Assembly (NCBI RefSeq): GCF_003368325.1
Contig: NZ_CP031466.1
Span: 372,001-436,000, forward strand
Length of the DNA: 64,000 nucleotides
From: Paraburkholderia caffeinilytica
GTDB taxonomy: Bacteria; Pseudomonadota; Gammaproteobacteria; Burkholderiales; Burkholderiaceae
Direction of reading: 5' to 3'
Shown: positions 17,401-25,985 of the stretch, piece after piece
Layout: every line of letters begins with the position of its first letter
Numbering within the stretch: the first letter of the stretch is position 1
Notes under the pieces: model-generated
Databases searched by the model: none
What the model was told of the DNA's origin: nothing
What the model saw: the letters and a program-made list of their open reading frames with translations, nothing else
Program-made: the position numbers and the translations under genes

Positions 17401-19958
17401 CGCCGCACCTCCTCGTCGGTCGGATGGGGCGGCCACTCGATGCCGACACGCCGGAGGAAGGCGAGACAAACAGCGATCGCGCGGTCGCTTTGATCGAGGG
17501 TCGTGCAGACATCGATGTGCAGGCTCGCGACGAGGGCTTGTTCGAGCGTTGTCGTGGCGCGATTCGACAGCGCCGTGACGCGCTCGTCTGCGACCGATAA
17601 CTGCCCGGTCAAAAATTCGCATTCGGCCCGATTCAGTTCCAGCGCGAAGATCTGTTCATGCCGGCGCTCCCAGCAATCGTCGTTCAATAGTTCCGCACCG
17701 GTGGCGAGATAGGTGAGCGCCGAGGCATAGGCTATCGACGCCTTGGCGCGCTGGCCGGCGAGCAGATTGAAACTCGCCAGTTGCTCCCGTTCGTCCTGCC
17801 TGGTGATCAGCGCGGCGCCGCGATTGAGCTGACCCACGATCTCGAAGATCGCCTCCTCCCGCTTTTCCGGCGGAGTCTGTGCAGCGAGCAGCCGCCCGAT
17901 CCGCAAATGGGCCTCGGCGCGCGAGGCTTCGGGGATCAGCGAATAGGCGGCTTCCTGAATCCGGTCGTGAACAAACGCGCAGGATCCCTCCAGGCGCTCG
18001 ACCAGCTCCTGACGGAGCGCCTCCCACAACGCCGCGTGGAGCTGCGCCTCCGGGATGCCGAGAACGGTCGAAAGATTCGTGATCCCGGCGACGTTGCCGA
18101 GACAGGCAAGCTGCTGCAACGCCTGCTGCGTCTCAGCCGGCAGGCGGGTCAGCTTGCCAACCATCAGGTCCACGACATTGTCGGTGTAACCCTTGGCGCG
18201 AATGCGATCGAGATCCCAGGACCAGCACGCCGCGTCATGGTCGAAGTGGAACAGGCCCTCCTCGGCAAGCGAGTAGAGAAACTGAATCACGAAGAACGGA
18301 TTGCCGGCGGTTTTGTCATGCACCAGTTGAGCCAGGGGCTCGATGCGTTCCGGCTCTCTGTGAAGCGCATCCGCGATCAACTGTCTGACATGCGTGCTGG
18401 CCAGCGGCGCCAGTGCAATTTCATCGATCTTGACGCCCGCGTTCCTGATGGCCTTAAGCTTGACCGCTAGCGGATGCGCGGCTTCGACCTCGTTGTCGCG
18501 ATAGGCGCCGATCAGCATCAGGTACTGCACGTCCGCCTGGGCCAATAGATCTTCGAGCAGGTCGAGTGTCGCCGCGTCGAGCCACTGCAGATCGTCGAGA
18601 AAGAGCGCAAGTGGATGTTCCGCCCGGGCAAATACGCTGATGAATCGGCGGAACACGAGCTGGAAACGGCTTTGCGCCTGCTGCGGTTCAAGCTCCGGGA
18701 TCGGCGGCTGGTCACCGACAATAAGCTTCAGTTCAGGGATGAGGTCGGTCATGAGCCGCGCATTCGGGCCCAGCGCCTCCAGAAACTCACCGCGCCAGAT
18801 CGCCAGCTCAGCGTCGCTCTTGCCGAGCAGCGGCCGTACCAGGCTTTGAATAGCCTGCACCAGCGTCGAATAGGGAATGTCTCGCTTGTACTGGTCGAAC
18901 TTGCCGGATGCGAAGAGCCCCCGCGGCGGCACCAGCACCTTGTGCAGTTCATTGACGACTGAGGATTTGCCGATGCCGGAATAGCCGGAGATGAGTACCA
19001 GCTCCGGCGCGCCGCTGCTGACGATCCGGTCGAACGCGGCGACCATGGTGTCGACTTCGCGCTCCCGCCCGTACAGCTTCTCGGGAATCTGCAACCGGTC
19101 AGGCGTGTCGTGTTCGGCCTGTGGGAATGCCTCGACGTGGCGCTGACGCTGCCAGTCGGCCAGGCAGTGCTGCAGATCATGCTCGACACCGGCGGCGGTC
19201 TGGTAGCGCTCCTCGGCCGTCTTGGCGAGCAGCCTCATGATGATGTGGGAGACCGCAGCAGGGACGGTCTCCACCCGTGCGCTGGGCGGCACCGGCCTTC
19301 TGGCGATATGGCAGTGTACCCATTCCATGGGGTCGGTGGCCGTAAATGGCAGCACGCCGGTCAGCATCTGGTAGAGCGTGACGCCGAACGCATAGAGGTC
19401 GCTGCGCGAATCGATCGAGCGATTCATCCGGCCAGTCTGCTCGGGCGCCATGTAGGCGAGGGTGCCGGCGATGGTCTCGGGCGGCCCGGGCGCCTGTCGC
19501 TCGCGTAGTAGCCGCGAGGCGAGACCGAATCCGGTGAGCCGCGCCTGTGTGTCGGCGCAGTTCACGAGGATATGAGTGGGCTTGAGATCCTTATGGACAA
19601 GGCCGCGCTGGTGGAGCTTGCCCAACGCCGCGGCAATGCTCACGGCAAGCGGTAAAAAAATTCCCATTTCCATGGGTGCGCCGAGCAGCCGTGCAAGCGG
19701 CTCACCGCCGGGGTCCTCGAGCACCAGCAGGGTCTGGCCGCCTTCGCGCACCAGTTCCAGCGGCCGCACCGCCCATGCGTCATCGAGTTCGTCTTTCAGG
19801 CCGAACTCGTGAGTGAGGCGATCGAGGCTGGCCGGTAGTGGATGTTCGGCGGCGGGCCGCACGAGCAGGATGTTTTGGCCGTCGCCCTTGCCCGGGCGAC
19901 GCCCGCGGCAGAAAACGCGCTCGCCATCGTCCCACAAGGTCTGGAGTTGGTTACCCAT
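14451..19958 (-). CDS. Trifunctional (pseudo)kinase/AAA ATPase/sensor histidine kinase
   Basis: 1835 residues from the ATG at 19958; a TTG at 19973 is the alternative. Domains in order: Ser/Thr-kinase-like (about 1-270), AAA/STAND ATPase (Walker A GYSGIGKSS near 328, Walker B LALFLDDLQWLD), a long helical repeat region (about 600-1270), GAF (about 1305-1460), PAS (about 1470-1575), then histidine kinase with His near 1616 in IAHEVNQP, N-box LLNLIVNAIEAM and G-box GLGMGLSI. The kinase-like part keeps HKDLKPTH but has GFG in place of DFG and no clear VAIK lysine, so it may not phosphorylate. No receiver domain is present; the FixJ-type regulators at 21.9-23.0 kb are likely partners. Confidence 0.93.
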   Translation of the reverse strand: MGNQLQTLWDDGERVFCRGRRPGKGDGQNILLVRPAAEHPLPASLDRLTHEFGLKDELDDAWAVRPLELVREGGQTLLVLEDPGGEPLARLLGAPMEMGIFLPLAVSIAAALGKLHQRGLVHKDLKPTHILVNCADTQARLTGFGLASRLLRERQAPGPPETIAGTLAYMAPEQTGRMNRSIDSRSDLYAFGVTLYQMLTGVLPFTATDPMEWVHCHIARRPVPPSARVETVPAAVSHIIMRLLAKTAEERYQTAAGVEHDLQHCLADWQRQRHVEAFPQAEHDTPDRLQIPEKLYGREREVDTMVAAFDRIVSSGAPELVLISGYSGIGKSSVVNELHKVLVPPRGLFASGKFDQYKRDIPYSTLVQAIQSLVRPLLGKSDAELAIWRGEFLEALGPNARLMTDLIPELKLIVGDQPPIPELEPQQAQSRFQLVFRRFISVFARAEHPLALFLDDLQWLDAATLDLLEDLLAQADVQYLMLIGAYRDNEVEAAHPLAVKLKAIRNAGVKIDEIALAPLASTHVRQLIADALHREPERIEPLAQLVHDKTAGNPFFVIQFLYSLAEEGLFHFDHDAACWSWDLDRIRAKGYTDNVVDLMVGKLTRLPAETQQALQQLACLGNVAGITNLSTVLGIPEAQLHAALWEALRQELVERLEGSCAFVHDRIQEAAYSLIPEASRAEAHLRIGRLLAAQTPPEKREEAIFEIVGQLNRGAALITRQDEREQLASFNLLAGQRAKASIAYASALTYLATGAELLNDDCWERRHEQIFALELNRAECEFLTGQLSVADERVTALSNRATTTLEQALVASLHIDVCTTLDQSDRAIAVCLAFLRRVGIEWPPHPTDEEVRREYDRIGSLLAGRTIEELIDLPPMDDPASLGTAGVLSKGFSPALYTDANLAALMSCKAVSLSLERGNCDASCFSYVMLGKIAGPRFGDYPTGFRLGQLGYELVERRGLKHLEARTYACFSAFVVRWMKHVRACRDLLRRAFEAANRVGDLPSGAYACNNLNSDLLFAGEPLPEVQGEAENGLAFAEKARFGLVIDIITTQRSLIRTLRGLTPQFGCLDDERLDELRIERRFSKTPELAIAACWYWIRKLQARYLAGDYSVAMDAASKAQPLLWTSSSFFEEAEYHFYGALAHAALCDSVPVGEHPQHLDAVAAHHRQLKIWAENCPDNFENRAALVSAEIARIEGRVIDAEQFYEQAIRSAQESGFVHNEALANELASRFYAARGLEKIARVYLQDARYGYLRWGADGKVKQLEERYPYLATEEPTPGPTTTIATSVEHLDLATVIKVSKAASGDIVLEKLIDMIMRTAIEQAGAERGLLVLSDGGEQRIAAEATTGGDATQLQLRDVPVSSAMLPESIVYHVLRTGESIFIDDAAAESSFSADPYIRAHGGRSILCMPLVNQAKLTGALYLENNLAARVFSPARIAVLKLLASQAAISLENARLYRDLAEREAKIRRLVDANIIGIIVWNASGDILEANDAFLHMVGYERDDLVSGRVRWRNLTPPELHQGDEQALAEAMRTGRAQPFEKEYIRKDGSRVPVMVGAATFEASRKEGVAFVLDLTERKQAEEKVHESERRYREVQTALAHANRVATMGQLTASIAHEVNQPIAATVTNAQAALRWLGAQPPDIDEVGQVLSRIIKDANRAGDVLGRIRGLIRKTPPRKEPVDINEAIREVIELTRSEATKSGTSVQTQFAEGLPFIEGDRVELQQVLLNLIVNAIEAMSGVSDGVRQLLIGTGIADSNCVLVTVRDWGPGFAPHTTESVFAPFYTTKPTGLGMGLSICRSIIDAHGGRLWASANQPSGAVVQFTVPAHPAFLS

Positions 19959-20165
19959 TGGCGCCGGAAACAAATGTAGGCTTTCATCTGCCGCACACTG
20001 CTACCCGACATTGGTCTGGACGCTACATCCGTCCGCATGATCGGCGCGGGGTACGCTCCGAAATCGATTTACAGCATGGCATCTCATCGATTACCAAAGC
20101 TGCAGGTGCAGGAATTCCGGCATGATACACCTCGGTGACCGAGGCGCCATTCGGTGTGGCTGGAT

Positions 20166-21203
20166 TCACGCCGCCATCTTACCCGCCGAAGTCTCGGTGT
20201 CATCCGCGTTGAACACGCTCAGGTCATTCAGATCGAGCGCCCGAATCTCTTCCGTCATGAAATCGACAAACACGCGAATGCGTGACGGCAAGTGTTGTCG
20301 GCAAAGATAGCAGATGTAGTGGCCCCGGTCGTCCGGCACATACTGCCTTAGCGCCATGACAAGCTCATTGCGTGCAATGTAATCGCATATCTGATATCCG
20401 GGCATCTGGGCGATTCCACGACCATCCAGGACTGCCGTCAACACCAGGTCTGCGTCGTTGAAAGTCAATCTGGCGGCCGGCAGATACTTTCGCAAATGGC
20501 CTTCTACCTTGAACTCCCACTCGAAGACGCGACCGCTGGAGAACCTGAAGTTGATACAGTCATGCTGCCCCAGCTCTTCGAACGTCGATGGCAGTCCCCG
20601 CTCTTCGGCGTAGGCGCGGGATGCGCAGAGTACCATCTGCATGGGAATCAACTGCTTGGCAATGATGCTGGAGTCCTCGATGCACCCGTCGCGAAACGCG
20701 ACATCGATCTGTTCCGCAGCGAAATCCGCTGGCCTGTCATCCAGACGCAGGTCGACGGCGATATCGGGGTAGGCCCTGGAGAACCGGGAAAGCAGCGGGG
20801 CAACCACCTTGCGTCCAAATCCAACCGTCGAACTGATGCGAAGCAAGCCGCGAGGCGGACCTTCGCGGAGATCCAGCATGTCGTTCATTGCCTCGACGAT
20901 ATGGGTCACACCCTGATTGCAGTTCTCAAAGAACCTCTCGCCCTCCTGCGTCAGGCTTGTTGTCCTTGTGGTTCGGAGAAACAGGCGCGTGCTTAACTGC
21001 ATTTCAAGCTTCTGAACATTTCGACAGACAGCCGAGCGTCCAACCCCCAATCGTTCCCCGGCTTTGGCGAAGCTTCCCTCCGTAGCGACCGCCATGAACG
21101 CGATGATCCCCGCGTAACTCGTCGCGAAACAGGTAGACAAGGCGTCAGCGCTACTGGGCAAACCCACGCGAAGGCCGCGCTGCAATGTATCCGATTGATC
21201 CAT
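20166..21203 (-). CDS. LysR-family transcriptional regulator (copy 1)
   Basis: 345 residues. An N-terminal winged helix-turn-helix is seen (GSFAKAGERLGVGRSAVCRNVQKLE region, about residues 40-65), followed by the two-lobe effector-binding fold. GGGAGA stands six bases ahead of the ATG at 21203. The gene begins only 18 bases after the stop of a small Cys-rich ORF on the same strand, so the two may be co-transcribed. A close paralogue is encoded at 32974-33999 and a relic at 25595-25729; all three have an OsmC-type gene in the neighbourhood. The effector and targets are unknown. Confidence 0.9.
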   Translation of the reverse strand: MDQSDTLQRGLRVGLPSSADALSTCFATSYAGIIAFMAVATEGSFAKAGERLGVGRSAVCRNVQKLEMQLSTRLFLRTTRTTSLTQEGERFFENCNQGVTHIVEAMNDMLDLREGPPRGLLRISSTVGFGRKVVAPLLSRFSRAYPDIAVDLRLDDRPADFAAEQIDVAFRDGCIEDSSIIAKQLIPMQMVLCASRAYAEERGLPSTFEELGQHDCINFRFSSGRVFEWEFKVEGHLRKYLPAARLTFNDADLVLTAVLDGRGIAQMPGYQICDYIARNELVMALRQYVPDDRGHYICYLCRQHLPSRIRVFVDFMTEEIRALDLNDLSVFNADDTETSAGKMAA

Positions 21204-21221
21204 TGATGTCTCCCGCTTCCT

Positions 21222-21383
21222 TCACCGTGTTCGTTTGGGCTTTGCGTTGCACCCGTTATTGCAGGCAAATACGGTGCAGATCCACTGCTCGCCGATACAC
21301 GTTTCTGCCGGGCCACCTATGAACGCGTACTCGTCGCATGCATTTCCACCGATCAGGGTCCGGTTGTGCAGTCTGTTGAACAT
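21222..21383 (-). CDS. Small Cys-rich peptide, candidate gene upstream of LysR
   Basis: 53 residues with five Cys (positions 16, 33, 40, 45, 49). The C-terminal half is compact and Cys/Asn/Trp-rich (EQWICTVFACNNGCNAK). A good ribosome site, GAAGGGA, lies six bases before the ATG at 21383. The stop is 18 bases from the LysR start on the same strand. I do not recognise a family. It could be a small secreted or metal/redox peptide, or a modified-peptide precursor, but no leader-cleavage motif is certain (IGG occurs twice). The ribosome site and tight spacing to a real gene are the main support. Confidence 0.5.
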   Translation of the reverse strand: MFNRLHNRTLIGGNACDEYAFIGGPAETCIGEQWICTVFACNNGCNAKPKRTR

Positions 21384-21942
21384 GGCTTTTCCCTTCAGGA
21401 ATGGTCGTCACGCCTCGCGGGGTTGCGAGCGCTCCGGCCATGAGACAAGGGTAGGCGCGCGGTCGTCACAAAACCATTCTACGGACGGGTAGCGCTGCCT
21501 CTACATAGGCTTCGAACACTCATACAAACGTATAGCCCGCGGGATAGGGACACCCGCTGCAAGGTGTCGGCGAGCTTCAGGCACGGATCGTCCGACATGC
21601 AATGGATAAGCCAGTCTCGCAACTCCACACAGAGCATTTGTCTGTGTCATGCGTGTGACGATCCGAATGTTGAGCGATCCCGTCACACGGTTCGATGCCC
21701 GGTACGCAGTCATATTGAAGTATGAGGCTGCCGTCGCAGCGGACCCACACGCCGCACCTGGTCTCGACGACCATCGAGCAGGATCGGGCGATGTGCTTGC
21801 GGCGCCTTAACACGTTTGTATGATTCTCGGTCATCGGTACGAGAATTACGCTGAGTATCGTAGAAGTGCGCGGTGGCATTCTTGCAGAGCGTGGCGGTGT
21901 TTTGACTATGTGCACTCCCTATTCTAAAAGTCGAGGCTGGTC
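21384..21942. other. 559-base control region between the Cys-rich ORF and a response regulator gene
   Basis: The region lies between divergent genes. A 12-base sequence, TCATACAAACGT, occurs at 21520-21531 and again inverted at 21812-21823; the first copy sits in a palindrome (ATAC-N4-GTAT). This looks like a pair of regulator sites. A minus-strand frame at 21577-21834 would encode 85 residues with eight Cys, but it has no ribosome site, so I do not call it as a gene. Confidence 0.45.
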
Positions 21943-22314
21943 TTGTGTTCAGCTCAGATAGTTTCAATTGTCGACGACGACGAGGCCGTCCGCCTTGCGA
22001 TGGGGACGCTCGTGCGATCGTTCGGTAGGCATACACGCCTGTTCGCGTCGGCGGAGGAATTTCTGCAATCCGGCTACATAGCGCAGACGTCATGCCTGAT
22101 CTCCGACGTCATGATGCCAGGCATGTCGGGGGTCGAGATGCGCGACCGCCTACTGGCACTCGGCTATGCGCCGCCGACGATATTCATCACGGCATTTCCG
22201 GCGGCCGACCTGAACGCGAAGGCCATGACGAATGGCGCACTGGCTGTACTCGACAAGCCGGTTGATGCCAGCACCTTTGCGCATTGGCTCAGCGTCGCGC
22301 TGGATCTGCCGTAG
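21943..22314 (+). CDS. Stand-alone response regulator receiver domain (FixJ-like)
   Basis: 123 residues, essentially one receiver domain: acidic pocket VDDDEAVR near the start, phospho-acceptor Asp in LISDVMMPGMSG (about residue 46), conserved Thr in FITAF and Lys in LDKPV. There is no output domain. The start is TTG at 21943, supported by GAGG about eight bases ahead; no ATG is available in this part of the frame. Single-domain receivers pass phosphate in relays or act by protein contact. It converges on the FixJ-type regulator gene next door, and the hybrid kinase at 14.4-20.0 kb is a likely phosphate source. Confidence 0.82.
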   Translation: MCSAQIVSIVDDDEAVRLAMGTLVRSFGRHTRLFASAEEFLQSGYIAQTSCLISDVMMPGMSGVEMRDRLLALGYAPPTIFITAFPAADLNAKAMTNGALAVLDKPVDASTFAHWLSVALDLP

Positions 22315-22342
22315 CGGATCGACGACAGGCCGGAACAGCGCT

Positions 22343-22372
22343 CCCGAAGTCGTCTTTCAAGACGACTTCGGG
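22343..22372. terminator. Perfect inverted repeat between convergent regulator genes
   Basis: CCCGAAGTCGTCTT and its exact complement, separated by two bases, form a 14-bp stem. It lies between the convergent ends of the two response regulator genes and includes the stop codon and last codons of the minus-strand gene. No T-run follows on either strand, so it may be a bidirectional transcript-end stabiliser instead of a standard intrinsic terminator. Confidence 0.65.
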
Positions 22373-23031
22373 GGCTGTGGATTGACGCCCAGCGATTCTG
22401 ATTTTCTGACGAGATCAGCGACGGATCGTGCTGCCATCTTTTTCATGGCCTGGCCCCGGTGAATCTTCACGGTGATCTCACTGAGATTCATCTCGGCGGC
22501 AATCTGCTTGTTCATCAGTCCGGCCACGACGAACCCCATGACTTCCCGCTCGCGCGGTGTCAGCGATTCGTATGCGGCACGAACCGCCGCGGTCGATTGT
22601 TCGGCCGCGAGGCGCTCACTGTCGCGCGCCAACGCATTGGTAACCGCATCCAGCATGTCCTGGTCGCGAAACGGCTTCGCGAAGAAATCGACTGCCCCGG
22701 CTTTCATCGCCTTGACCGTCATGGCGATATCGCCATGCCCTGTCATGAAGACGATCGGCATATGCACGCCGCTCTTCGCAATCTGTTCCTGAACGGCAAG
22801 GCCGCTTTCGCCGCGCAGCCTGACATCGAGAACCAGGCAACTCGGGGAGTCGCCCTTCGGGAACGCGAGAAAGTCCCGCGACGATTCGAATGTCTCCACC
22901 CGTAGCCCGACTGAGCGCAGCAGACCGCCGAGGGCGAAGCGAATCGACTCGTCGTCGTCGACCACATAGACCACGGGCTCCTTGCGGGTGCCTGAGCCTT
23001 GGGACGATGTCGAATGCGACCCCAAACTCAT
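22357..23031 (-). CDS. FixJ/NarL-type response regulator transcription factor
   Basis: 224 residues from the ATG at 23031, chosen because AGGAGG stands just ahead of it; the longer frame upstream has no support. The receiver domain (about 15-130) has VVDDDESIRFA, the phospho-acceptor in LVLDVRLRGESG and Lys in FFAKPF. A LuxR-type helix-turn-helix follows (LTPREREVMGFVVAGLMNKQ, about 155-215). Output is DNA binding after phosphorylation. The layout of a trifunctional kinase, LysR and FixJ-like regulators is common in Burkholderiales, so pairing with the 1835-residue kinase is likely but inferred. Confidence 0.92.
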   Translation of the reverse strand: MSLGSHSTSSQGSGTRKEPVVYVVDDDESIRFALGGLLRSVGLRVETFESSRDFLAFPKGDSPSCLVLDVRLRGESGLAVQEQIAKSGVHMPIVFMTGHGDIAMTVKAMKAGAVDFFAKPFRDQDMLDAVTNALARDSERLAAEQSTAAVRAAYESLTPREREVMGFVVAGLMNKQIAAEMNLSEITVKIHRGQAMKKMAARSVADLVRKSESLGVNPQPPKSS

Positions 23032-23573
23032 CTCTCCTCCTTTCTCGCGACCGGCGGTGCACGCGACGGCGTCGCGTCCGATGATGCCGGCCATGCTACC
23101 ACGTACAAAACAACGAGCCGGCCCGGGTGAATCCGTCCTTTGTACCGATGTCCATCCATGCCCCTTTACGCGGCCATCGGCCACGTGCTCACGAGTGTTT
23201 CTGCACTGCCATGCGTTTCGTCTGGCGATTGCACGTCGCACCGGTGTTCTTCCTGGCTATTCGAGCGGCGACTTCGGACTGGCAGCGGATCCTCATGCGC
23301 AAAGAGATATTCGTTGATTGTTGTCGTCGGGGCAACATGGTGAGTTCGCTCGCGGGGCTACTGGCCCTCGATGTCCGAGTCTACGATCCACCCTGACGGT
23401 GCCGCGCAAGCGATGTCCGTGTTGTCGATTGAGCTTGCGGCCACCATCGTTCTCCGAGTCCGGGAACCATGCTCAGTCATCCCGGAGCTCGCCGCTGAAC
23501 AAAGCAGGCACCTGTTGCTATGAGTTCGGTGCTTATCGTCGACTTCGTAACTTTCCAACCGAAGGCAATAATC
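23032..23573. other. 542-base gap between response regulator and oxidoreductase genes
   Basis: No believable gene is seen. The gap separates two divergent genes and must hold both promoters. I saw no strong palindrome, repeat or terminator in it. Confidence 0.5.
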
Positions 23574-24782
23574 ATGTCGCAGAAAATCTTGATAGTGGGT
23601 GCCGGCTTCGCTGGAGTGTGGGGCGCACTAGGCGCAGCTCGCGTGCTCGATGGTGCCGGTGTAAGGAGCAGTGACGTTGAAATCACCTTGATCTCCCCGA
23701 AACCGGAATTGCAGATCCGTCCGCGGCTATACGAAAGCGAGCCGCAGCGGATGGCCGCACCGCTGCGTCCGCTGCTGGACGCCGTGGGCGTGAATTTTCT
23801 GGAAGGCAATGTCGAAGCGATATCCGTTCATGACAAGACGGTGAATGTCGTATCAGCCAACGGGTCAACGCGTTCGCTCGCCTATGATCGCTTGCTGTTG
23901 ACCAGTGGCAGCAGGTTGAACAAGCCACCGGTTCCGGGTCTGGCGGAGTACGCATTCTCGGTCGATCGCATTGAGGACGCGGTAGCGCTCGACAATCACT
24001 TCGCAGAGCTGGTGAAATTGCCGGATTCGCCGGCACGCAACACGGTCGCAGTTGTCGGATGTGGCTTTACCGGTATCGAGGTCGCAACTGAATTGCCTAA
24101 GCGAATGCGCGAGCTGTTTGGCGCTGACGCGGCGGTTCGTGTCGTCGTGATCGGATCGCAGAACGACATTGGTCCGGATCTCGGCCCCAATCCTCGGCCG
24201 TATGTATCTGAAGCCTTTGACTCGCTGGGCGTCGAGGCCGTACTTGGATCTGGCGTGGTGTCGGTCGATGCGGGCGGGGTTCATACTGCGTCGGGCGCCC
24301 GGATCGAAGCCATGACCGTGATCTGGGCCGGTGGAATGCGTGCCAGCTCACTGACCGCGCAAGTTTCCTCGCATCTTGACCCACTGGGACGCGTCGAGGT
24401 GACGCCTGATCTTCGTGTGGCCGAAGCGCCCGATGTGTTTGTAGCGGGTGATGTGGCGCGAGCCCGGAGCGACGATGACGGGCACTATGCATTGATGTCC
24501 TGTCAACACGCTATCGTGATGGGGCAATTCGGCGGGCACAACGTGGCTGCAGACCTGATCGGTGTGCCGACGCTGGAATACAGACAGCCGTTCTATGCGA
24601 CTTGCCTCGACCTTGGCGAATGGGGGGCCGTTTACTCGGAAGGCTGGGATCGACAGATCAAACTGACGCACGCCGAAGGAAAGGCGCGCAAACAGATGAT
24701 CAACACGCAGTGGATCTACCCGCCCGCGCCGAACCGTACCGAAGCGTTGGCAGCGGGCAACCCGCAGGCTTCCGTCGGCTAA
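23574..24782 (+). CDS. NDH-2-like FAD-dependent NAD(P)H oxidoreductase
   Basis: 402 residues from the ATG at 23574, with GAAGG eight bases upstream. The first FAD-binding dinucleotide fold is at the N-terminus (ILIVGAGFAGVWGALGAAR), the second for NAD(P)H at about residue 160 (VAVVGCGFTGIEVATEL), and the FAD-contacting segment VFVAGDVARA near 300. This is the two-Rossmann plan of type II NADH dehydrogenases and related quinone reductases. It lacks an obvious C-terminal membrane anchor, so it may be a soluble or peripheral enzyme. It may have been picked up together with the OsmC gene that follows, on the opposite strand. Confidence 0.88.
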   Translation: MSQKILIVGAGFAGVWGALGAARVLDGAGVRSSDVEITLISPKPELQIRPRLYESEPQRMAAPLRPLLDAVGVNFLEGNVEAISVHDKTVNVVSANGSTRSLAYDRLLLTSGSRLNKPPVPGLAEYAFSVDRIEDAVALDNHFAELVKLPDSPARNTVAVVGCGFTGIEVATELPKRMRELFGADAAVRVVVIGSQNDIGPDLGPNPRPYVSEAFDSLGVEAVLGSGVVSVDAGGVHTASGARIEAMTVIWAGGMRASSLTAQVSSHLDPLGRVEVTPDLRVAEAPDVFVAGDVARARSDDDGHYALMSCQHAIVMGQFGGHNVAADLIGVPTLEYRQPFYATCLDLGEWGAVYSEGWDRQIKLTHAEGKARKQMINTQWIYPPAPNRTEALAAGNPQASVG

Positions 24783-24927
24783 CCGGCAGGCATCACCAAA
24801 GCTGTTGCGGTGAGCAGGGTGGGGCAGCCATGTGTGGCGACGGTGGCAATGAACGTCTTCAACAGACGATCACACGCCACCGCCGCTCGCGGGGTGTTGG
24901 GTCAGCTAACAACGTCAGCCAACAGCG

Positions 24928-25428
24928 TCAGCCAACGACGGTCACGATATTGACGGTCCCTTGTCTGGCCATCTTTGCATACGGGCACAAGCGCTCGGCA
25001 GCTCGAACCATCTCTTCCGCTACGCGTCGGTCAACGCCAGGCATCCGGACCCGGACGTCGATGACCAATGCATAGCCTCCGTCCATGGGATCACGGCCAA
25101 ACGAAACCTGCACCTCCACAACAGCCTCGCTGATCTCCATGGCGGCGCGTTTCCCGAGCAGGTTCAGTGCGCCGTGAAAGCACGCCGCAAAGCCCGCCGC
25201 GAACAGCTGCTCGGGATTGGTCCCGTTACCGGGTCCACCGAACTCAGCGGGCAGCCGCAGTTCAACAACAAGATTTCCGTCGTCTGAACGAGCCACTCCA
25301 GATGCGCGGCCGTGTCCCGTCTCGCCGCCCGAAACGGTGACAGTCGTTGTGTACAGTGGATGAAAATCCCGGCCTCGATATCGGTCGAGGAGGGAAAGCG
25401 GGGGGGCTTGCAGCTTGTTGTTGTCCAT
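24928..25428 (-). CDS. OsmC/Ohr-family organic hydroperoxide resistance protein (copy 1)
   Basis: 166 residues from the ATG at 25428. The family signature is complete: TNPEQLFAAGFAACFHGAL carries the first redox Cys and ERLCPYAKMA the second. Ohr/OsmC proteins reduce organic hydroperoxides with this Cys pair, in the cytosol. It is closely related to the 171-residue protein at 32290-32805. Both copies have a LysR gene or LysR relic within about 200 bases, which suggests repeated duplication of a LysR-OsmC unit. True Ohr is usually near 140 residues; these carry an N-terminal extension. Confidence 0.92.
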   Translation of the reverse strand: MDNNKLQAPPLSLLDRYRGRDFHPLYTTTVTVSGGETGHGRASGVARSDDGNLVVELRLPAEFGGPGNGTNPEQLFAAGFAACFHGALNLLGKRAAMEISEAVVEVQVSFGRDPMDGGYALVIDVRVRMPGVDRRVAEEMVRAAERLCPYAKMARQGTVNIVTVVG

Positions 25429-25594
25429 GGGGCACTCTCGAGGTCCGTGATGCGCGTTCCGATTCCTGGTTAGCCTACGAGGCAACGCCGCTTCAATGGT
25501 AGATGGGCGCAGAGGGTGACGGTAGGGTCGTACAGGTACACATGGTGTTTCCAGTTTGGCGACAATCTAAATAGTCAGATAAAACCGGAGCGCC

Positions 25595-25729
25595 TCGTCG
25601 AAACTGTTGATTCCCATGCAGATGGTACTCCGCGCATCCCGTGCCTATGCGGAAAAGCATGGACGGCCATCGACACTGGAAGAGCCCGATCAGCACGACG
25701 GTATCGACTTCAGGTTCTTTAGCGGCCGG
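25595..25729 (+). pseudogene. LysR gene relic (third copy)
   Basis: Forty-five codons read as part of the effector-binding domain of the LysR proteins encoded at 20166-21203 and 32974-33999: KLLIPMQMVLRASRAYAEKH, then a stretch ending in FRFFSGR. The similarity stops abruptly on both sides and there is no helix-turn-helix part. It lies about 170 bases from the start of the first OsmC gene, just as the second LysR lies next to the second OsmC. It is orphan sequence left by rearrangement. Confidence 0.8.
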
Positions 25730-25985
25730 CTGACTTCGGGCGCAGTATCGTGGCGATACCTATTGGTGTCTACGAGACAACAGTGAGTGTTGTGACGCGT
25801 ATCTACCAAGGTAGGGGCTCGGCGCCTAGTATTCCCGACATGGCATCGCGATCGACTCGACTGAGTTGGCCGGTCGTTGAGGTCGTTAGTGGAGAGCGTC
25901 ATGTTTCGTCTCGGACCCCTGTCGGTGTTTGCAGGCTGGATCATGTTATCTGCGGTCAGTGTCGGGCTTGCAATTGCGGTCTCGT

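Noticed and set aside
21577..21834. 85-residue minus-strand ORF with eight Cys
   Set aside because: No ribosome site and an awkward position across a control region; the Cys count alone was not enough.
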